Shown one piece after another: positions 44,571-57,639 of a DNA stretch of 64,000 nucleotides (positions are counted from its first letter, which is position 1; each line of letters begins with the position of its first letter). The position numbers and the translations under genes are program-made. Origin of the DNA: Ophiura sarsii (lineage: Eukaryota; Echinodermata; Ophiuroidea; Amphilepidida; Ophiuridae); NCBI GenBank assembly GCA_035610835.1, contig CM069452.1, forward strand, positions 27,640,143 through 27,704,142, written 5' to 3'. Below the pieces are notes generated by a model. It was given only the letters and a program-made list of their open reading frames with translations. It was not told the DNA's origin and made no database searches.

Positions 44571-47500
44571 CGCATTACGGACTATTGAGTGGTCACTACC
44601 AGTTAATCTATATGGAGGGTAAATTACACCACACTTTTAAAATATGATCTTTTTGAGTTGGAGCTAGAGCCTTAGCTTTCTGAAACTTGGGAAGGTTAGT
44701 TCTGAGCAATGTTAATGCTACTGAGTATGCCAACGATGTATAGTATTGTTGTGAGAATCAAAGGCTTATTGGTGGGTAAATAGTACAATAAATAAACATG
44801 TGTATATTAACCGAATTACTGTTAAGCGAATCTGAGATACCACTCTGGTTATTCTTTGTTTAACCATTAACCGTTATATGCACGCACGTGTTGGGGTGAA
44901 CCAACTTGTGTTAAAACAAAAAAACGTTATATACACAAGCGGCACACGAAAAAATAGTTTTCGTCTTCATTGTTCGGAAAGCGATTTTGAGATAACCACT
45001 TTTGAGATTAACCATTTTTAATATTACTTGCGATTAACCAGTTTGGTTAATCGCGTGGCGTATAAATTGTATAGTAAAACATTATTCGGTACGTTTACGT
45101 TGTTATATTCTGCTGTACCTACTCGGTCGAGATCGTTGTGACACCGGTCTCCCACATGTTTTACTCAATAAAATTAACATCAGAGCATATAAATAAGTAT
45201 CTACGACTTGTGTTATATCTGCTTGACTAGTATAAATACTATGTTTGCAAGAACCCAACAGTATTATAGTCTACACACGCATGCATGTCCCGTACCGAGC
45301 ACTCCTGTAATTAAAAACACCTGTTCTTAAACCATTTTCATACCTACGACGATCAGGTCTTGCGCTTGTATTGCGCTGATAAAGTATCAAAGTGCTAAGC
45401 CAAACACATAAAGGTCTCTAAGAGTCGATTAGTGACGAAGTGGACACTGGCTAGGACGGGAGAGAATCCCGTGGTCGCCCTTGAATGACATGAATGAATA
45501 GCGCGGAAATCAGTTCAAAATGTTCAAATTGTTAAATCACGGTAGTATACTTAGTGTGCTCCTATACCTTTTAACACGTTTCATTGAGCTCTTAATATGA
45601 CCCATTGTGTTCCTACTTTCGAGTCTCACGTGCTTTCTCTGCGCTTCCACTACGCTGCAACGTTTTTAGTGCGTCCAAGTCACTGTAGGACAATCGCACA
45701 AAAGTCATTAGCTCAAGTAGTACAATACCAATCACATCTAAAATTGGTCCAAGTTATTGGTATTTTACTCCATCCATGCAGGTCCGGAGGAGGATTTGAA
45801 CTAAAGACCCTCCGTGCAATCACCCTACTGTATAAACCGAGCGTCCTGCGTTCTCTGTCTGTTTTGGGGTTTATCTTTGGTGTAAAACAGCACAGAATTA
45901 CCCTAGCAATAAATCCTGTATTGATGAATTAAAGGATTATACAGCTTTATTCCGTAATGGGTTTGCATCCTTGACAGCACTGAGTCATACAGCGCCGTCA
46001 GAACGCCAAACATCGGCACTTGTGTTGTGCCAGCCACAGAAAAGGAACCAGCTCGTTCATGGCTGGCTGGCTGGCTCAACAATACGGGTTTTCGTCTGTG
46101 GCGTAGACCTTGTCTAGATGGGATGTAGATGAAAATACACTCAGGTATTTATATTGGGGTAATGGATTTATTACTATGGCACGTAATAAAATGTCATTTT
46201 CTTGTATTTCTTTGAACGTAAATCCTCGAAAGAGAACCATAGTCTCAGCAGTACACTGTTCATAAAAATATAATTCAAATTCAAAACAAATGCGGCGTCA
46301 GTCAAAGATACACGTGTCTCGGAACAACGGAAGGGCGCAAAGGCCTCCGGGACAATTATGTTCCCTTTTTGATTACGTTGAAGTCCCTGCATAATTTAGA
46401 AATTAAACAAAATTGGTTAACAGATGATAATATAGATAGATTGGTTTTATAGATTGGTTTATAGATAATTTGGTTTATTGAAAAATACAAAATCGTGGCT
46501 TACAAGCCAAATTGCATTGCACTTGCACGCAATATTATAAAAACATTTAAATACGTTCAAAGAGATACATTAAAATTCAAATACAGGGAAGTACTGGCCA
46601 CCTAAATAAAATCATTAACTATAATGCAAAGAACTCGGGTGTATGTTGGCAGCGGCATGAACAAAATTACAATAACAGATCAGTATCGATTATAATGTAC
46701 ATTTATAAATATTATGTAAGACATCAAGGCGATAGAATACGGATTTATATAAAAGTGAACTAAAGACCTTGGCGGGTTTTACACATTGTTCGATTAGACT
46801 GGGCTATCACACCCTATTCTACGAGTTTAGGAATTTCCACAACATGTCTTAGTGACGTGTACATCACATAGCATAAGGATCACAGTGTTTATTATAACAT
46901 GTACATAACAAACATTTCGATTTAAAGAAAGAAATGTTATTTTCCGACTCAATGTCACTATTTTTTAATTGAAACAATACTCAAATGATATGCAGGATAA
47001 GACAAACAAGTGTATCCAATCCTTGAAGATGTCTCAAATGCAAATGCAAATATCTGTTTTATTCGTATATGTACAATCCACTTGATCCACAAGTTACGGA
47101 ACACTTTGCACGATATTTGACATAGTTACATCATCCGATCTTTTAAGGGAGACTTGGAACTGGAAAGATAACACTCACCTGCAATGAACGCACGTCACAG
47201 TAGATTGACCTCAAGTCAAAATACGCGAGGTCAACAAACCTCTCAAAATAGTCAAACGGACATCATTGGTGCGCAATGCGTACGATCGACCTATTCGCTC
47301 TCATTGGTTCCCGTTAATTTGTTTTTCTGAGCCCAATCATCCCCTTTTGTGTTTGGTCGAAGGAGGAAAAACTTTGAAATAATCTGATGACATCTAATTA
47401 TATATATCATCTCCCTTAATATAAATGTTATCACTTACCAGCAAATAACCATGTCAAAAATAATCTGATTTGATAAGAAACTAATCTGATGATACCAAAT

Positions 47501-48610
47501 TAAATAAATTATCTCCCTTAGTGTAACGGAATCACTTACCAGCAGATCATTATGACAACAATAATCTGATTCGATTAGATACATTTACCAGCCGATAACA
47601 AACCAATCGAAGAAAATATCACGTTATTTCAATGCCAAAATGGACACTGTCAATATCGCTATAAGAATTCAGTGAATACAATTCCCGACTGTGTGCAGGA
47701 CTGTTAAATATTCATTGTTGATGGTGCCTCTTAAAAGTCTCTTAAGTTATTGCAGCTAATTCGAGAAATGTTCAAAGATAGTGGCGAGGCAAACTTTCAC
47801 CCACTTCGGTGGATATAAATCGGCTTTGCATATCATGTTAACTATCGGTAAAGTATAACCATGATTGCACGATAAAGAATTGGCTAGCCGCCTGGATTTG
47901 TCTGAAAGAGATAAAGCTACTTATCATGCATAATCTGATCATGCAAGCTTGGATTCAAACTGTTTTATTTATTTTTAAAAACAAGCCGTACTCCAAGGGT
48001 TTCATGGGTCGTGTGCCTTTTTACGAGCGCCCCTAGAGATTTCTGGGCGTGTATATGGCATGCTTTACCTTGTTAATGTGTTTATGACTGAACTAGGTCA
48101 CATTGGATAATATACAACTTGTAGGAAGATTTGCTTTTAAAATATATGCCTCACAATCACCTGCGTGCATGGTTTTTGTTACTACTTTACAAGTTTACTA
48201 TCATGTCAATTATAGGCATGTCAAGGATTAATAGAAATACTGTTGTGTATCAGACTGAATGGGTTTAATGCGATTATTAGAGAGACCAGGTTGTATATTA
48301 TTTATCTATTATGTCAGCCATTGATACATTGCTGTTTAATATAAAGTCAATCGCTATTCTATGGTTGATCAATAACCAGTAAGCTAATACGGACCTGTTT
48401 CCTCAATGGAAAATAGCCGCACCCCGGTTATGTTCAGAGAGTGCAAAAATAACTATGAACGGTATACCGATCTCGGTTTAAGCCGAGCATTTATTTATAT
48501 TTGCTGATCCTGTGATTACAACACCGTTGTTCAATATGGAAAATCACAACAGCTACAAAGTTTAGAGTAAAAGAAAATATTGATCTCTTGATAGAAACAA
48601 AACTGATAAG
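44571..48610. repeat. large duplicon copy 2
   Basis: Diverged copy of 29690-32880 with extra sequence (about 46060-46800) that copy 1 lacks. It contains the tRNA-like block at 45770-45850 and ends at the 48.6-kb insertion. The 111-codon ORF at 45597-45932 is not kept in copy 1 and is not called. Confidence 0.8.
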
Positions 48611-48924
48611 ACCAAACAAAGAAGAAAGTTTGTCTCCAAAACATTTTGCAAATAAGCTAAGTGTTGTGCGGTTGTTGTTTTTTGGTTTTTTTAGAAAATA
48701 GGCTATGAGGTTTGCGTTTTTGTTTGTTTTTGCTTATTTAAGCTTTAGAGAACTTTTTTCCTTTTTTTTTTAAAAATCAAAAAAAAAAGAATCAAAAAAA
48801 AAAGAAGTTAGGCCACAGCGCATAGACCTACGTGCCGTAGCTAATTTCACCTACCAATGCGGGCGGGCTTCTTAGACAAACCTTCTTCTTTGTTTGGCCG
48901 GGGGGGGGGGGTTGAGGGTACCGC

Positions 48925-50390
48925 GCCATTTTGCGATATTTTGCACTTATTTATCGAGCAATAATATAATTGTTAACGCATTTTAATTGTTTAGATACAA
49001 AGTTAAATAAATCAAGAGTTAAATGATAGATAAATTAATCAAATTAAAATTATAAACGCATGTGCGGCCTTTATAATTTATAAAACTTGACATAGCAATG
49101 ATGTTACATTAATCCACCATCAAGTTAAAAAATAAAAAAAATAAAAGGATAATATCAAGGAATATACGGGAATCGAACCCGTGATTGCCGATTGCCAACG
49201 ACATGGCCACGTATGCACGCCACAGAGATCGACGAGTATATTTGTGATAGTTTTATTATTTAACCATATCAATTTATTTACAACGAACGGATTTTTATTG
49301 TGCCATTTTTGCCAAATTTGTGTGTTTCTCTCGCACAAAATGTGTTTGTAATGTGATTATACTCCTTATTTTTGAAAGAACGGTAAAAAACGTTGACATT
49401 TTCGAACACAAGAAATGGCGTATTTATACGGTCCACAATCATTGGTGTAGAAGTCCCAAGTATGCAAATGATCTCACTGAATACAATGTCATGCTCTACC
49501 ACACATCTACCCAGTACTCAACAACGGAATAAATCTCATAATCCTCATTTGCTTACTTGCGACTTATACCAAGGAGTATATATAATAGGAGGGGACACTT
49601 AGCTCATTTGCATATTTGCTCATTAATATGATTAACCCCGCGAACCCAGTCAAAGGTTGCAGATAATGCCCTCTGGAGAGTCAAGGGGACTTTCTTTTGT
49701 TCTCTAACGACAGCGTTGGGACAGCGCATGAAGTTTCTTGTACAGAGTTGGCGATGAGCGATTGAGAAGTATAACAAAAGCATACATAAACAGATCGTAA
49801 CATGAATAATGCAATGCAACAGGTCACACAACGTTTAGTCGAGCGACCGTATAAACAGTATACAAGATGCCATTTATTGTGTTCGAAATGTCAACGCCTT
49901 TACCATTCTTTCCAAAATAAGGAGTATAATCACATTACAAACACATTTTGTGCGAGAGTAACATATAAATATGGTTTAAAATGTCAAAAATGGCACGATA
50001 AAAATCCGTTCGTTATAAATAAAAGAATCAATGGTTAAATAATAAAACTGACACAATTACACTCGTCGATCTCTGTGGCGTGCACACGTTGGCCGTATCG
50101 TTTGCAATCGGCAATCACGGGTTCGAATCTCCGTGTATTCGTTGTTGTTTTCTATTTTTTAGTTTTTTTAAAAATAAAAAAAACTTGATTGTGGATGTAT
50201 GTAACATCATTTTTATTTCAATTTTTATAATTTATAAAGGCCGCCAATGCTTTTATAGTTTTTTCTATTCTTTTTTAATCTATTTTTCTATCTATCATTT
50301 ATCTCTGAATTTATTTAACTTTATAATCTAAACAAATTAAAATGCGTAAAACAATATACTATTGCTCGATAAATAAGTGATTGAAGTTGA
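48925..50390. repeat. 1.4-kb foldback with a tRNA-like B-box in each arm
   Basis: About 48940-49430 and 49860-50385 are diverged inverse complements around a 430-bp centre. Each arm holds a B-box (about 49165-49190 minus; 50115-50140 plus) preceded by GTGGCGTGCA and followed by T-runs. The centre has ATTTGCAT at 49608 and TATATATAA near 49576. A solo arm copy is at 12.0-12.3 kb. Confidence 0.65.
49440..49860. other. centre of the 49-kb foldback
   Basis: No ORF of note. A short block at 49660-49690 (CCCTCTGGAGAGTCAAGGGG) recurs inverted at 51806-51830, and 49790-49815 recurs inverted at 52230-52260, so this insertion has several internal inverted pairs. Confidence 0.5.
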
Positions 50391-52320
50391 GTTCACTTTG
50401 ATAATGATAGCATACCAGTGTGCCCAACCATTTCTCCTTTGCACACTTTGTTTAAAATACATTCAGAGATGTCATTTTTATAGCTTGTTATAGCTAGGAT
50501 AATATACTGTAACTGTAAGCTATTTGGATACACAAAGCATGATTACCATTTTTTTAAACCTGTACAACCGATGAATTTCTAGAAAATCTTTGGTACAAAT
50601 TTATTTCAAGAAAGTTAGTCCTTGTACCAAATGTAGCTAGGTTTAATAAACGAATTGGGAGACGCAATATTCATGTCGAAATATATGTGGAAAGGCAATC
50701 AGACAACTATTGATAGACGCGATCAAGTCTTGTACCTTTGAAGGGTGATTACGGGCACGTATGAGTAAAGTGGATTCCCTCTATAATGAACCAAAATTTT
50801 AATTTCAGTGCCAAAGATCTTGAAAAAGGTTACAGGGGACATTCTCGCTTCGACGATGCTCCTATGCGTAGGTCAACTGAAAGCCCGGTCCGATGGTAGA
50901 CTTCGAATCTCCAGAATCTCAGGAGATATGTATACATTTTCTCATAATACTTGATACTGCTACGCTTCCAATCATTAAATGGTTATAGCATATGCACGGC
51001 GCAAAGTGCACGGTGTCTCATTTAGGCCCACAGGCCGGGCGGGCTTGCGAGTGCTCAGAACCGGGACTATTAACAATACACTCAATTTAAAAAAAATTCA
51101 AAACACCGGATTCTACTGTCGCTCTGTTATGGTCGTATAGTCGGCCCCCGGATTCCACCGTCACTCTGTTGCAAGTAAGTGTAGGCCTTATATTCGCCAC
51201 AACATGGCACTACCGTATAGTTTTATTGACTGTACATCATGCCTTTCGTCGGTATACAACTCGGACTTTTTACTGTCTGATAAGTCCACACCTCCCCCTC
51301 CCTATGGCCCTGTTTAAAGCTGGCTACGCCAGGATTCGCGCATGTTGGATGTGCCGACCCGCCGCGCGCCAGTCGGGTCCGCATTGCGGCGGCGTTAGTC
51401 ACTCTCGATCATAGTTCGGCGTGGCCCCTCGCAACACGGCTCGATCCTCATGGCGGCAAGCTAGTTATTATCACATCAAACCACTTCTGGATGTTATCAT
51501 CAATGGCAATGCATTGTCGGCTGCTTTAGTCAAAATTAAATATTATATACCAAGGGATATACAACTGTCACTGGATATACCCACTTTGCCTATCCCGTCA
51601 ACGCCTGAATCTTTTCCGTGAACTTTCCTGATTGGGCTTTTCCACCCCCAAACTGGCCGGAGCCCGGGTGTTAGATCTACGGTTGATTAGCGCATTACAA
51701 GAAGTTGTGTCACTTGCCATGCAGCACATACTCATTAGGCATTTGTCCAAAATTTTTGTGGACAAATTCAAAGCGATCGGACGCATGCGTAGAAAAAAAT
51801 GTTGTCCCCTTGACTCTCCAGAGGGCCTTTTTGATATTCAGACGATGGCGGACATAGGTTCGTGTGACGAATATTCTAGGTGAAATTCGATGTGGGAACG
51901 CTCGGACTGTAGGGAACGATGATATTTCTGACTTCAACAGCGCCTGGGCATCGTTCGGGGACCGTTTGATTATCACTCAGGTCGTGTCAGTATGAAATTA
52001 GGTAAAACACTCCGACATAAAATTGAAATCCACGGAGATTCAAAGATTACGGCCGTTCGTGTCCACTATGGTCTGGTACTTTTCATTTTCGACTTCACAA
52101 ATGACGTATATTCATTGATATGATTATTCATTGTATATTCATGTACGTCGATGCTTTCGGCGATTCGAACAATACAGTGTCAGCCGCCTGCTTATACACC
52201 ATACCCTTCCCCAATCATTGCTCGACTGAAACGTGTTGCATTATTCATGTTACGATCTGTTATACACAGCGAACATGCACCGGCGTCATGGTTTTTTTTT
52301 GCAATTCGGGGGTGTGTGGA
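50390..52320. other. inner part of the 48.9-52.5 kb insertion, no recognised gene
   Basis: Less AT-rich around 51000-51450 than the flanks. Short plus-strand ORFs (51169-51414, 51421-51621, 51632-51883) follow each other in differing frames. None shows a motif I recognise. They could be decayed remains of one transposon protein, but nothing supports that directly. Confidence 0.35.
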
Positions 52321-52705
52321 TCGTGTTTCTTTATCAATTTGGTTAGATATTCATCCATTTTAGAACATCTAAAAAATTAAAAGTGGACCCATACACCTGA
52401 AAGTATGATGCCAAGGGCATATATTTTGCACTAAATCCAATACAAAAGTTCAGAAAATCGCCCAAAATATGACGTCATGACCATTGCTTCGGGACAAAAT
52501 GGCGCGGTACCGCCCCCCATATATTTGGCCTAAACAAGATGAACGTAATAATGTTACCTTCTGATGTTGTCAAATTATTTGTACCTATCCGTTTCTATCT
52601 ATACAGTAATTTACTCAGTCGATTGACTGCCCTAAACTATTGCAATTTTAAAACGGTTGATCAAACAGACAGCATATCAAGCAGAGAATCACCTTGGATC
52701 CGGCC

Positions 52706-52987
52706 AGTGGCGTAGCTCAGGGGGGGGGGGGGGGGGGGGGCAAGTGGGGCAATTGCCCCCCCCCCCCTGACATAATGTATTGTGCCCCCGCCCCTTTATG
52801 CCCCCGCCCCACTCACCGGATGTAGTGCTTATATATGCGTTAAAACCATTTTTCGCCAGATGTTTATAAATAAATGAAAATTGTATAAAAAAAACTTATT
52901 TGTTGACTGTGTCGCTTTTGGACTGTGCGAATTTTTTTGACCTTAAACTCCCCCCCCCCCTCCCCCCCCCCCCCCCCCCCCCCCCCC
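52706..52987. mobile_element. CAGTGGCGTAG-ended poly-G/C MITE, right end unclear
   Basis: It starts CAGTGGCGTAGCTCAGG and runs into 21 Gs, then GCAATTGCC and C-runs up to 52987. The related sequence at about 33465 continues without it, giving an empty site on the left. The right terminus is obscured by poly-C and by the start of another duplicon. Confidence 0.6.
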
Positions 52988-54900
52988 TTGTACAATAGGA
53001 AATTGTGAGTATAATGTAATTAATTTTGCCATTGAATAATCAGTTTCACTTGTTGATTACTGAGTAGTGCGCAATCTCACATATTGTATGTAATACTCTC
53101 TATGATCTCTTAAATTATGTTGATGTAAGCCAATGCATACAACACCTGCAGGGTATTACAACAAATAATGAAATACCAATCATTATTCCCTTGACATAGA
53201 ACATGGGAAACTATTAAAAGGAGGTTAATAGGCCCTACAATGGGTATTTTTGTGGATAATATAAGATTACGGTTTCCGTCTGATGTGCGAACATTTGACC
53301 CACTTTAGCATCTCTCCTACTGCTATTGACAGTTGTTCCTGTTACCCCATGTTCTGGATATGCTAGTAATGCTTAGGTAATGCCTCCTTGTGCACACACT
53401 AGAAATTAAATTAGTTCCATATTGCATAGCCAGAGGTAACAGCTGATCCTTATCCGGTCAGTGATGCAAGCTTGATCCTCGCGTTGTTCAAAGAACTTAC
53501 GAATTTGTTTAGATATATTATAGATGCGATACATGTAAACTTGAAACGTTTCTAACATTCTCAGCAATAATATCAACTCCCAAGGACAATGTTTGTATTG
53601 AAAGTAACATAAATCAATAGCAAACTGTAATGACTGATGATTAATACTAATTAACCCTCGTCCTACTAAAGGGTGTGCCTATAACCCGGGGAGGGTGGTT
53701 ACAGCCCCCCCCCCCCCCCCCCCCCCCCCCCCACACACACACATTTTCGCCGGTGGCACCATAAGTATAAAGCGATTCAACAATATTGATCATATCATAC
53801 ATTTGAATACCAATCATTATACCTCTAACAGAAAATATATAAAACTATTAGAAAAACGTTAATAGGCCCTATATGGGAATATTCATGTATAATTTAGGAG
53901 TACGGTTCCCGTCTCATGTGCAAAACATATGACCCACTTATCATTTTACCAATTACCTTTGGCAGCTGTTACTTGCTAAGTCCCCATCAATTCTGGATAT
54001 GCCAATTATCCTTAGTTTATGCCTCCTTGCGCATAGGGAATTGTTGGATTTAGTGTAATTAATGATGGCATTAAATTATCAGTTTTGAGTTGTTAATTTC
54101 TGAATTACGCGCGTTCTCACATATATTTTGTGACACTCTTCATGATCACTTAAATAAAATCTAGTTAGGTTATTTATATTAAGTCAGTGCAACAATTAAT
54201 GATGTTTCTTCTACAGCACATGATGAAATACCAACTAGTCTCCCTGACGGAATACATGGGTTACCATTAAAAGCTGGTTAATAGTTCCCTAAAAGTGAAT
54301 CTTCGTGGATAACTTAGGATTACAGTTTCCGTCTTATGTGCAAAACATTTGACCTACTTATCATCTTTTCTATTACCGTCTGCAGGCTCAGCTGTTGCTT
54401 GGAAAATCACGTTAAGCAAATACCCTCAGTTCGGGATATACTGGTAATGCTAAGGTAATGCCTACTTGCGCATATATACTAGAAATTCAATCTGTTCCAT
54501 ATTGCATTGCCTACGGGTAACAACCCAATAGCGGTCAGGGATGGAACCAGGGTGGAAACGTCAATCATCATTGAGAAACAATGAAAATACTATGCAGTGC
54601 TATATGTATTTGCACAACTTTATTTATTATTGCAAAAATCACTTTGACAAACCCTACATATTAGCAGTGCGTATGACGTCTTTATTCCCAATGGTGTCAG
54701 TTGGGATGAGCCTCTCTTGACCAATATAATAATCGCGCTCTCTGTATTCCTTCGAGTATCTAGTAATAACTGTAACTGTGTCAGTTGGTACTAGTTTTGA
54801 ACGGTTGTACATGTACACGGTTGAGGCGAGATACAATGCAAATTTTTCCAGACTGACATCTAAATGTCGGTATGTTGGACCCAATATTAGTAATCATTTA
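52988..54900. repeat. second duplicon family, copy 3
   Basis: Starts immediately after the poly-C end at 52987 and follows 34237-36092. TTAACCCTCGTCCTACT is at 53651 and a C28 tract at 53705-53732. Confidence 0.85.
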
Positions 54901-55125
54901 TTACAATATCACTAGAATCTTGTCATTCTTAGCCCGATTCTATAGTGGGATGAATACGAATCATTGTAAACATGGTAAAACGATGCTATTAGCTTCTGGA
55001 AAATTTCACAATTAAAAGAAACTAATAGACCCTTGTGAAATCAAATTCCAGTAAAGTGCGGGTTGATACGTACTTGAATGTAATAAATACCGATGCGGGC
55101 GCTATATTAAAGAACGAACAGTCAG

Positions 55126-55380
55126 GTGCGGGTTAGGGGGTGGGGTGGGGGTGGGGGCGCGCCATTTTGTCCCGAAGCAATGGTCATGACGTATTATTTT
55201 GGTCGATTTTCTGAAATTTTGTATTGGATTTCCGTGCAAAATATATGCCCTTGGCATCATACTTTCCAAGTGTATGAGTCCACTTTAAATGTCAGATGTT
55301 CTAAAATGGATGGATTTCTAACTAATTTGATAAAGAAACACGATCCACACACATCAGAATTGCACCAAAATGCTTAAAAC
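55126..55380. mobile_element. end fragment of the 52.5-kb GCGCCATTTTG family
   Basis: The sequence after the G-rich start (GCGCGCCATTTTGTCCCGAAG onward) is the inverse complement of about 52320-52510. The matching second terminus was not seen downstream. Similarity may extend weakly to about 55500. Confidence 0.65.
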
Positions 55381-55499
55381 AAGTCCACTTTTCGTGCCTT
55401 TGAACAGAGTGTTTGCCGGGAACGTAGAATTACACAGCGCATTATTAACCCATGACCCCGGTGCATGTTCGCTGAATATTAATGCGACAAATGTCCAAT

Positions 55500-56700
55500 T
55501 AATAAAATTAGATATTTAGACAACGCATATAATTATGTGTATTCGTGGGACCCTGGATGATTGATTGTAACAGTAGAAAAAAGGTTTCGTTTTGTAATGG
55601 AATGCGGGAATAAAACTTTTTGGGTGAGACTACCATTTTCATTTCTTTTTAATGAATTTTTAGGCGATAACGAACTTATTCGGCACCCAGCGAAAGACGG
55701 ACTCCTGTTACTTGATTCGTCACCGTGTAAATATTGACGGTAGTGCGATACTAAATAGCCGCCCTCGAGCCGAACGCGCTCCCGTTCCAGAGCAGACCTA
55801 CGATGGTAATAATGTGCTTCTCTATATGCATGTTAGATAAATCAAATAGAACCAAGCAGTACCCATTATAAACCTGGTTTGTAAGTGAGTCAAATATTCA
55901 GAATACTTCTATAACTTTCTTTGCTAATATTTTAATATAATCAGAAATTATTGAGCCGTCGAAAAAAATTCCAATTTGCCACCCGCGCTAGAAATGGTCG
56001 GCTCCTGTGTTGTCACTTCCGGTTGGGTTCCGTTAGCCAATCCCACGCCCAATTGGCAGTCTGTGTTGAAGGCCCTCCCTTTTGATGTTTTCGCGGTGCC
56101 TCGCTGGTATAATCTGGGTCATTATATTTCGTGTCTTCAAGACGAGAGGTTATTTATACAAATAACTTTCACACAAAAATGTCCTACCAACTCACCCCTG
56201 GACAAAGGTCGTCCAGTCGCAAGAAGAATGATGGGGCAGTGTTTTTTGGTTTTCAAAGTCAAATGATTTGAGATTTCAAATTCCAAGTTGTAAATATGTG
56301 TGTGGTATGTTGGGGAAAATAAATATTTTTAGGTATCTCAAGGTCTTCGGAAATACTTAAATGAGTGGACAATCCACTCCAATATAAAAATAATAATGAA
56401 AAAATAATAGTGCTGATAGCGCTGTTTCAAAATGATCGCAAATATGTGTTTGTTCTGGTTCTAACAAAAGAGCATTTTAGGACTAGTCTCATTTCCAGTC
56501 GGATTCGACATTAGTATCGTATTGTTTCTCATTGTGTTTGCTATAATTGCGTTTGCAAGGTGTTCCAAGTAAACGGGCTTACCTGTTTAGGAACGGGGAA
56601 AGAGGAGGAATACTTTTCTGGGCGCTCTTGTCTCTCCCCCTTTCTGTTTACTGTGTTTAAATGAAAAATGTGTTGTATGAATTGAGCATGGGTTCACAGT
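55500..56700. other. unassigned stretch with one 96-codon ORF
   Basis: The plus-strand ORF at 55976-56266 (starting MPPALEMVG in a non-ATG-safe frame) has no motif I recognise and no paralogue here. It is not called as a gene. Confidence 0.35.
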
Positions 56701-56706
56701 CCTTAA

Positions 56707-57639
56707 GGGGAGACTGAAGATGAGAATATGTGAAATTTTGGTATTTTGGTCATTTTAGTGTTTCTAAATTTTATTAGTATTTTAGCTTTTATTTGCTTTT
56801 TATTTGAAAAAAATCGGACATTTGGTTCGAAAACTGTGCTTATTCAAAGGGAACAAAGTGACGCTTATTGTGACGCGAATTGAATTTTTCCTATACGAAT
56901 ACATGTTATGTATTTCCTTTGTATTGTATTGTTTTCAAGGGGCGATATTTAAGTAATTGTAGAATAAAAAATAATTGCACATTAAAAATTAACATTTGTT
57001 TTCATTGCAAATTGTGTTTATAATTACTAAAATTATTATTATAGATGAAAATAAGATTTTGGAGCATCTAATTTGCATAATTGCTGCTTAATTTACGTAT
57101 TCAGTGTTTCTAAACTTAAAATGGCGATTTCTGCTATAAGCGATTTGACGCGTGCTAAAATCAAGCGCGCAGCTTTTCTCGGTAACGGTATGTCCAATTG
57201 TTCTGAAACTTGGTACATGGGATAATGATATTTATATCTTGAATTACTCAGAGCGAAATTTGAAGAAGAAAAAATTTAACCTTGAAAAATGTGACGTTTC
57301 ATACTTTTTTCGCAAAAATTTGGGATTATGCGACTTTTATCGTACCGTTTCGTAATCAATTCGCAATTTAATAAAAAATCGCTCTGAGTAATTCAAGATA
57401 CACTTACTGCCAACCCATATACAGCATTTAAAAATATTGAACGAACCGTTATCGTAAAAAGCTGCGCGCAAATTGTGCTGTTTAAATCCAAGATGGCCGC
57501 CGTTGCCATGGCAACGGTGTCCGAAACGACTTTTTTTCCGCGTAAAATGAAAAGTTTTGGGCAGACACTTCATCACACCAAATTTGGAGTATGTGGGTTT
57601 AGTACTTTAGAAAATCACATTTTCATCTTCAGTCTCCCC
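56707..57639. mobile_element. TTAA-flanked (piggyBac-like) non-autonomous element
   Basis: The TIR GGGGAGACTGAAGATGA is inverted at the other end, and both ends abut TTAA (56703-56706, 57640-57643), the target duplication of piggyBac-type elements. The interior has a further inverted pair (about 57165-57260 and 57370-57470) and an RFX-like X-box (57502-57515) beside a YY1-like motif. No transposase ORF is seen. The superfamily call rests only on TTAA. Confidence 0.75.

Larger units (their letters stand above)
48896..52529. mobile_element. 3.6-kb insertion with GGTACCGCGCCATTTTG inverted termini
   Basis: The left end (GGCC, a G-run, then GGTACCGCGCCATTTTG at about 48896-48936) is repeated inverted at 52493-52529. 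The right 200 bp recur inverted at 55130-55380. The paralogous sequence at about 32868-32890 lacks the whole 48.6-52.5 kb block. No recognisable transposase was found in its short ORFs. The interior is dominated by a foldback (48925-50390). Whether it moved as one unit is uncertain. Confidence 0.5.

Noticed and set aside
45597..45932. 111-codon plus-strand ORF
   Set aside because: It crosses a tRNA-like segment and is not preserved in the paralogous duplicon at 30.2-30.6 kb.
55976..56266. 96-codon plus-strand ORF
   Set aside because: It starts at a non-ATG codon, and there is no motif, paralogue or context to support it.
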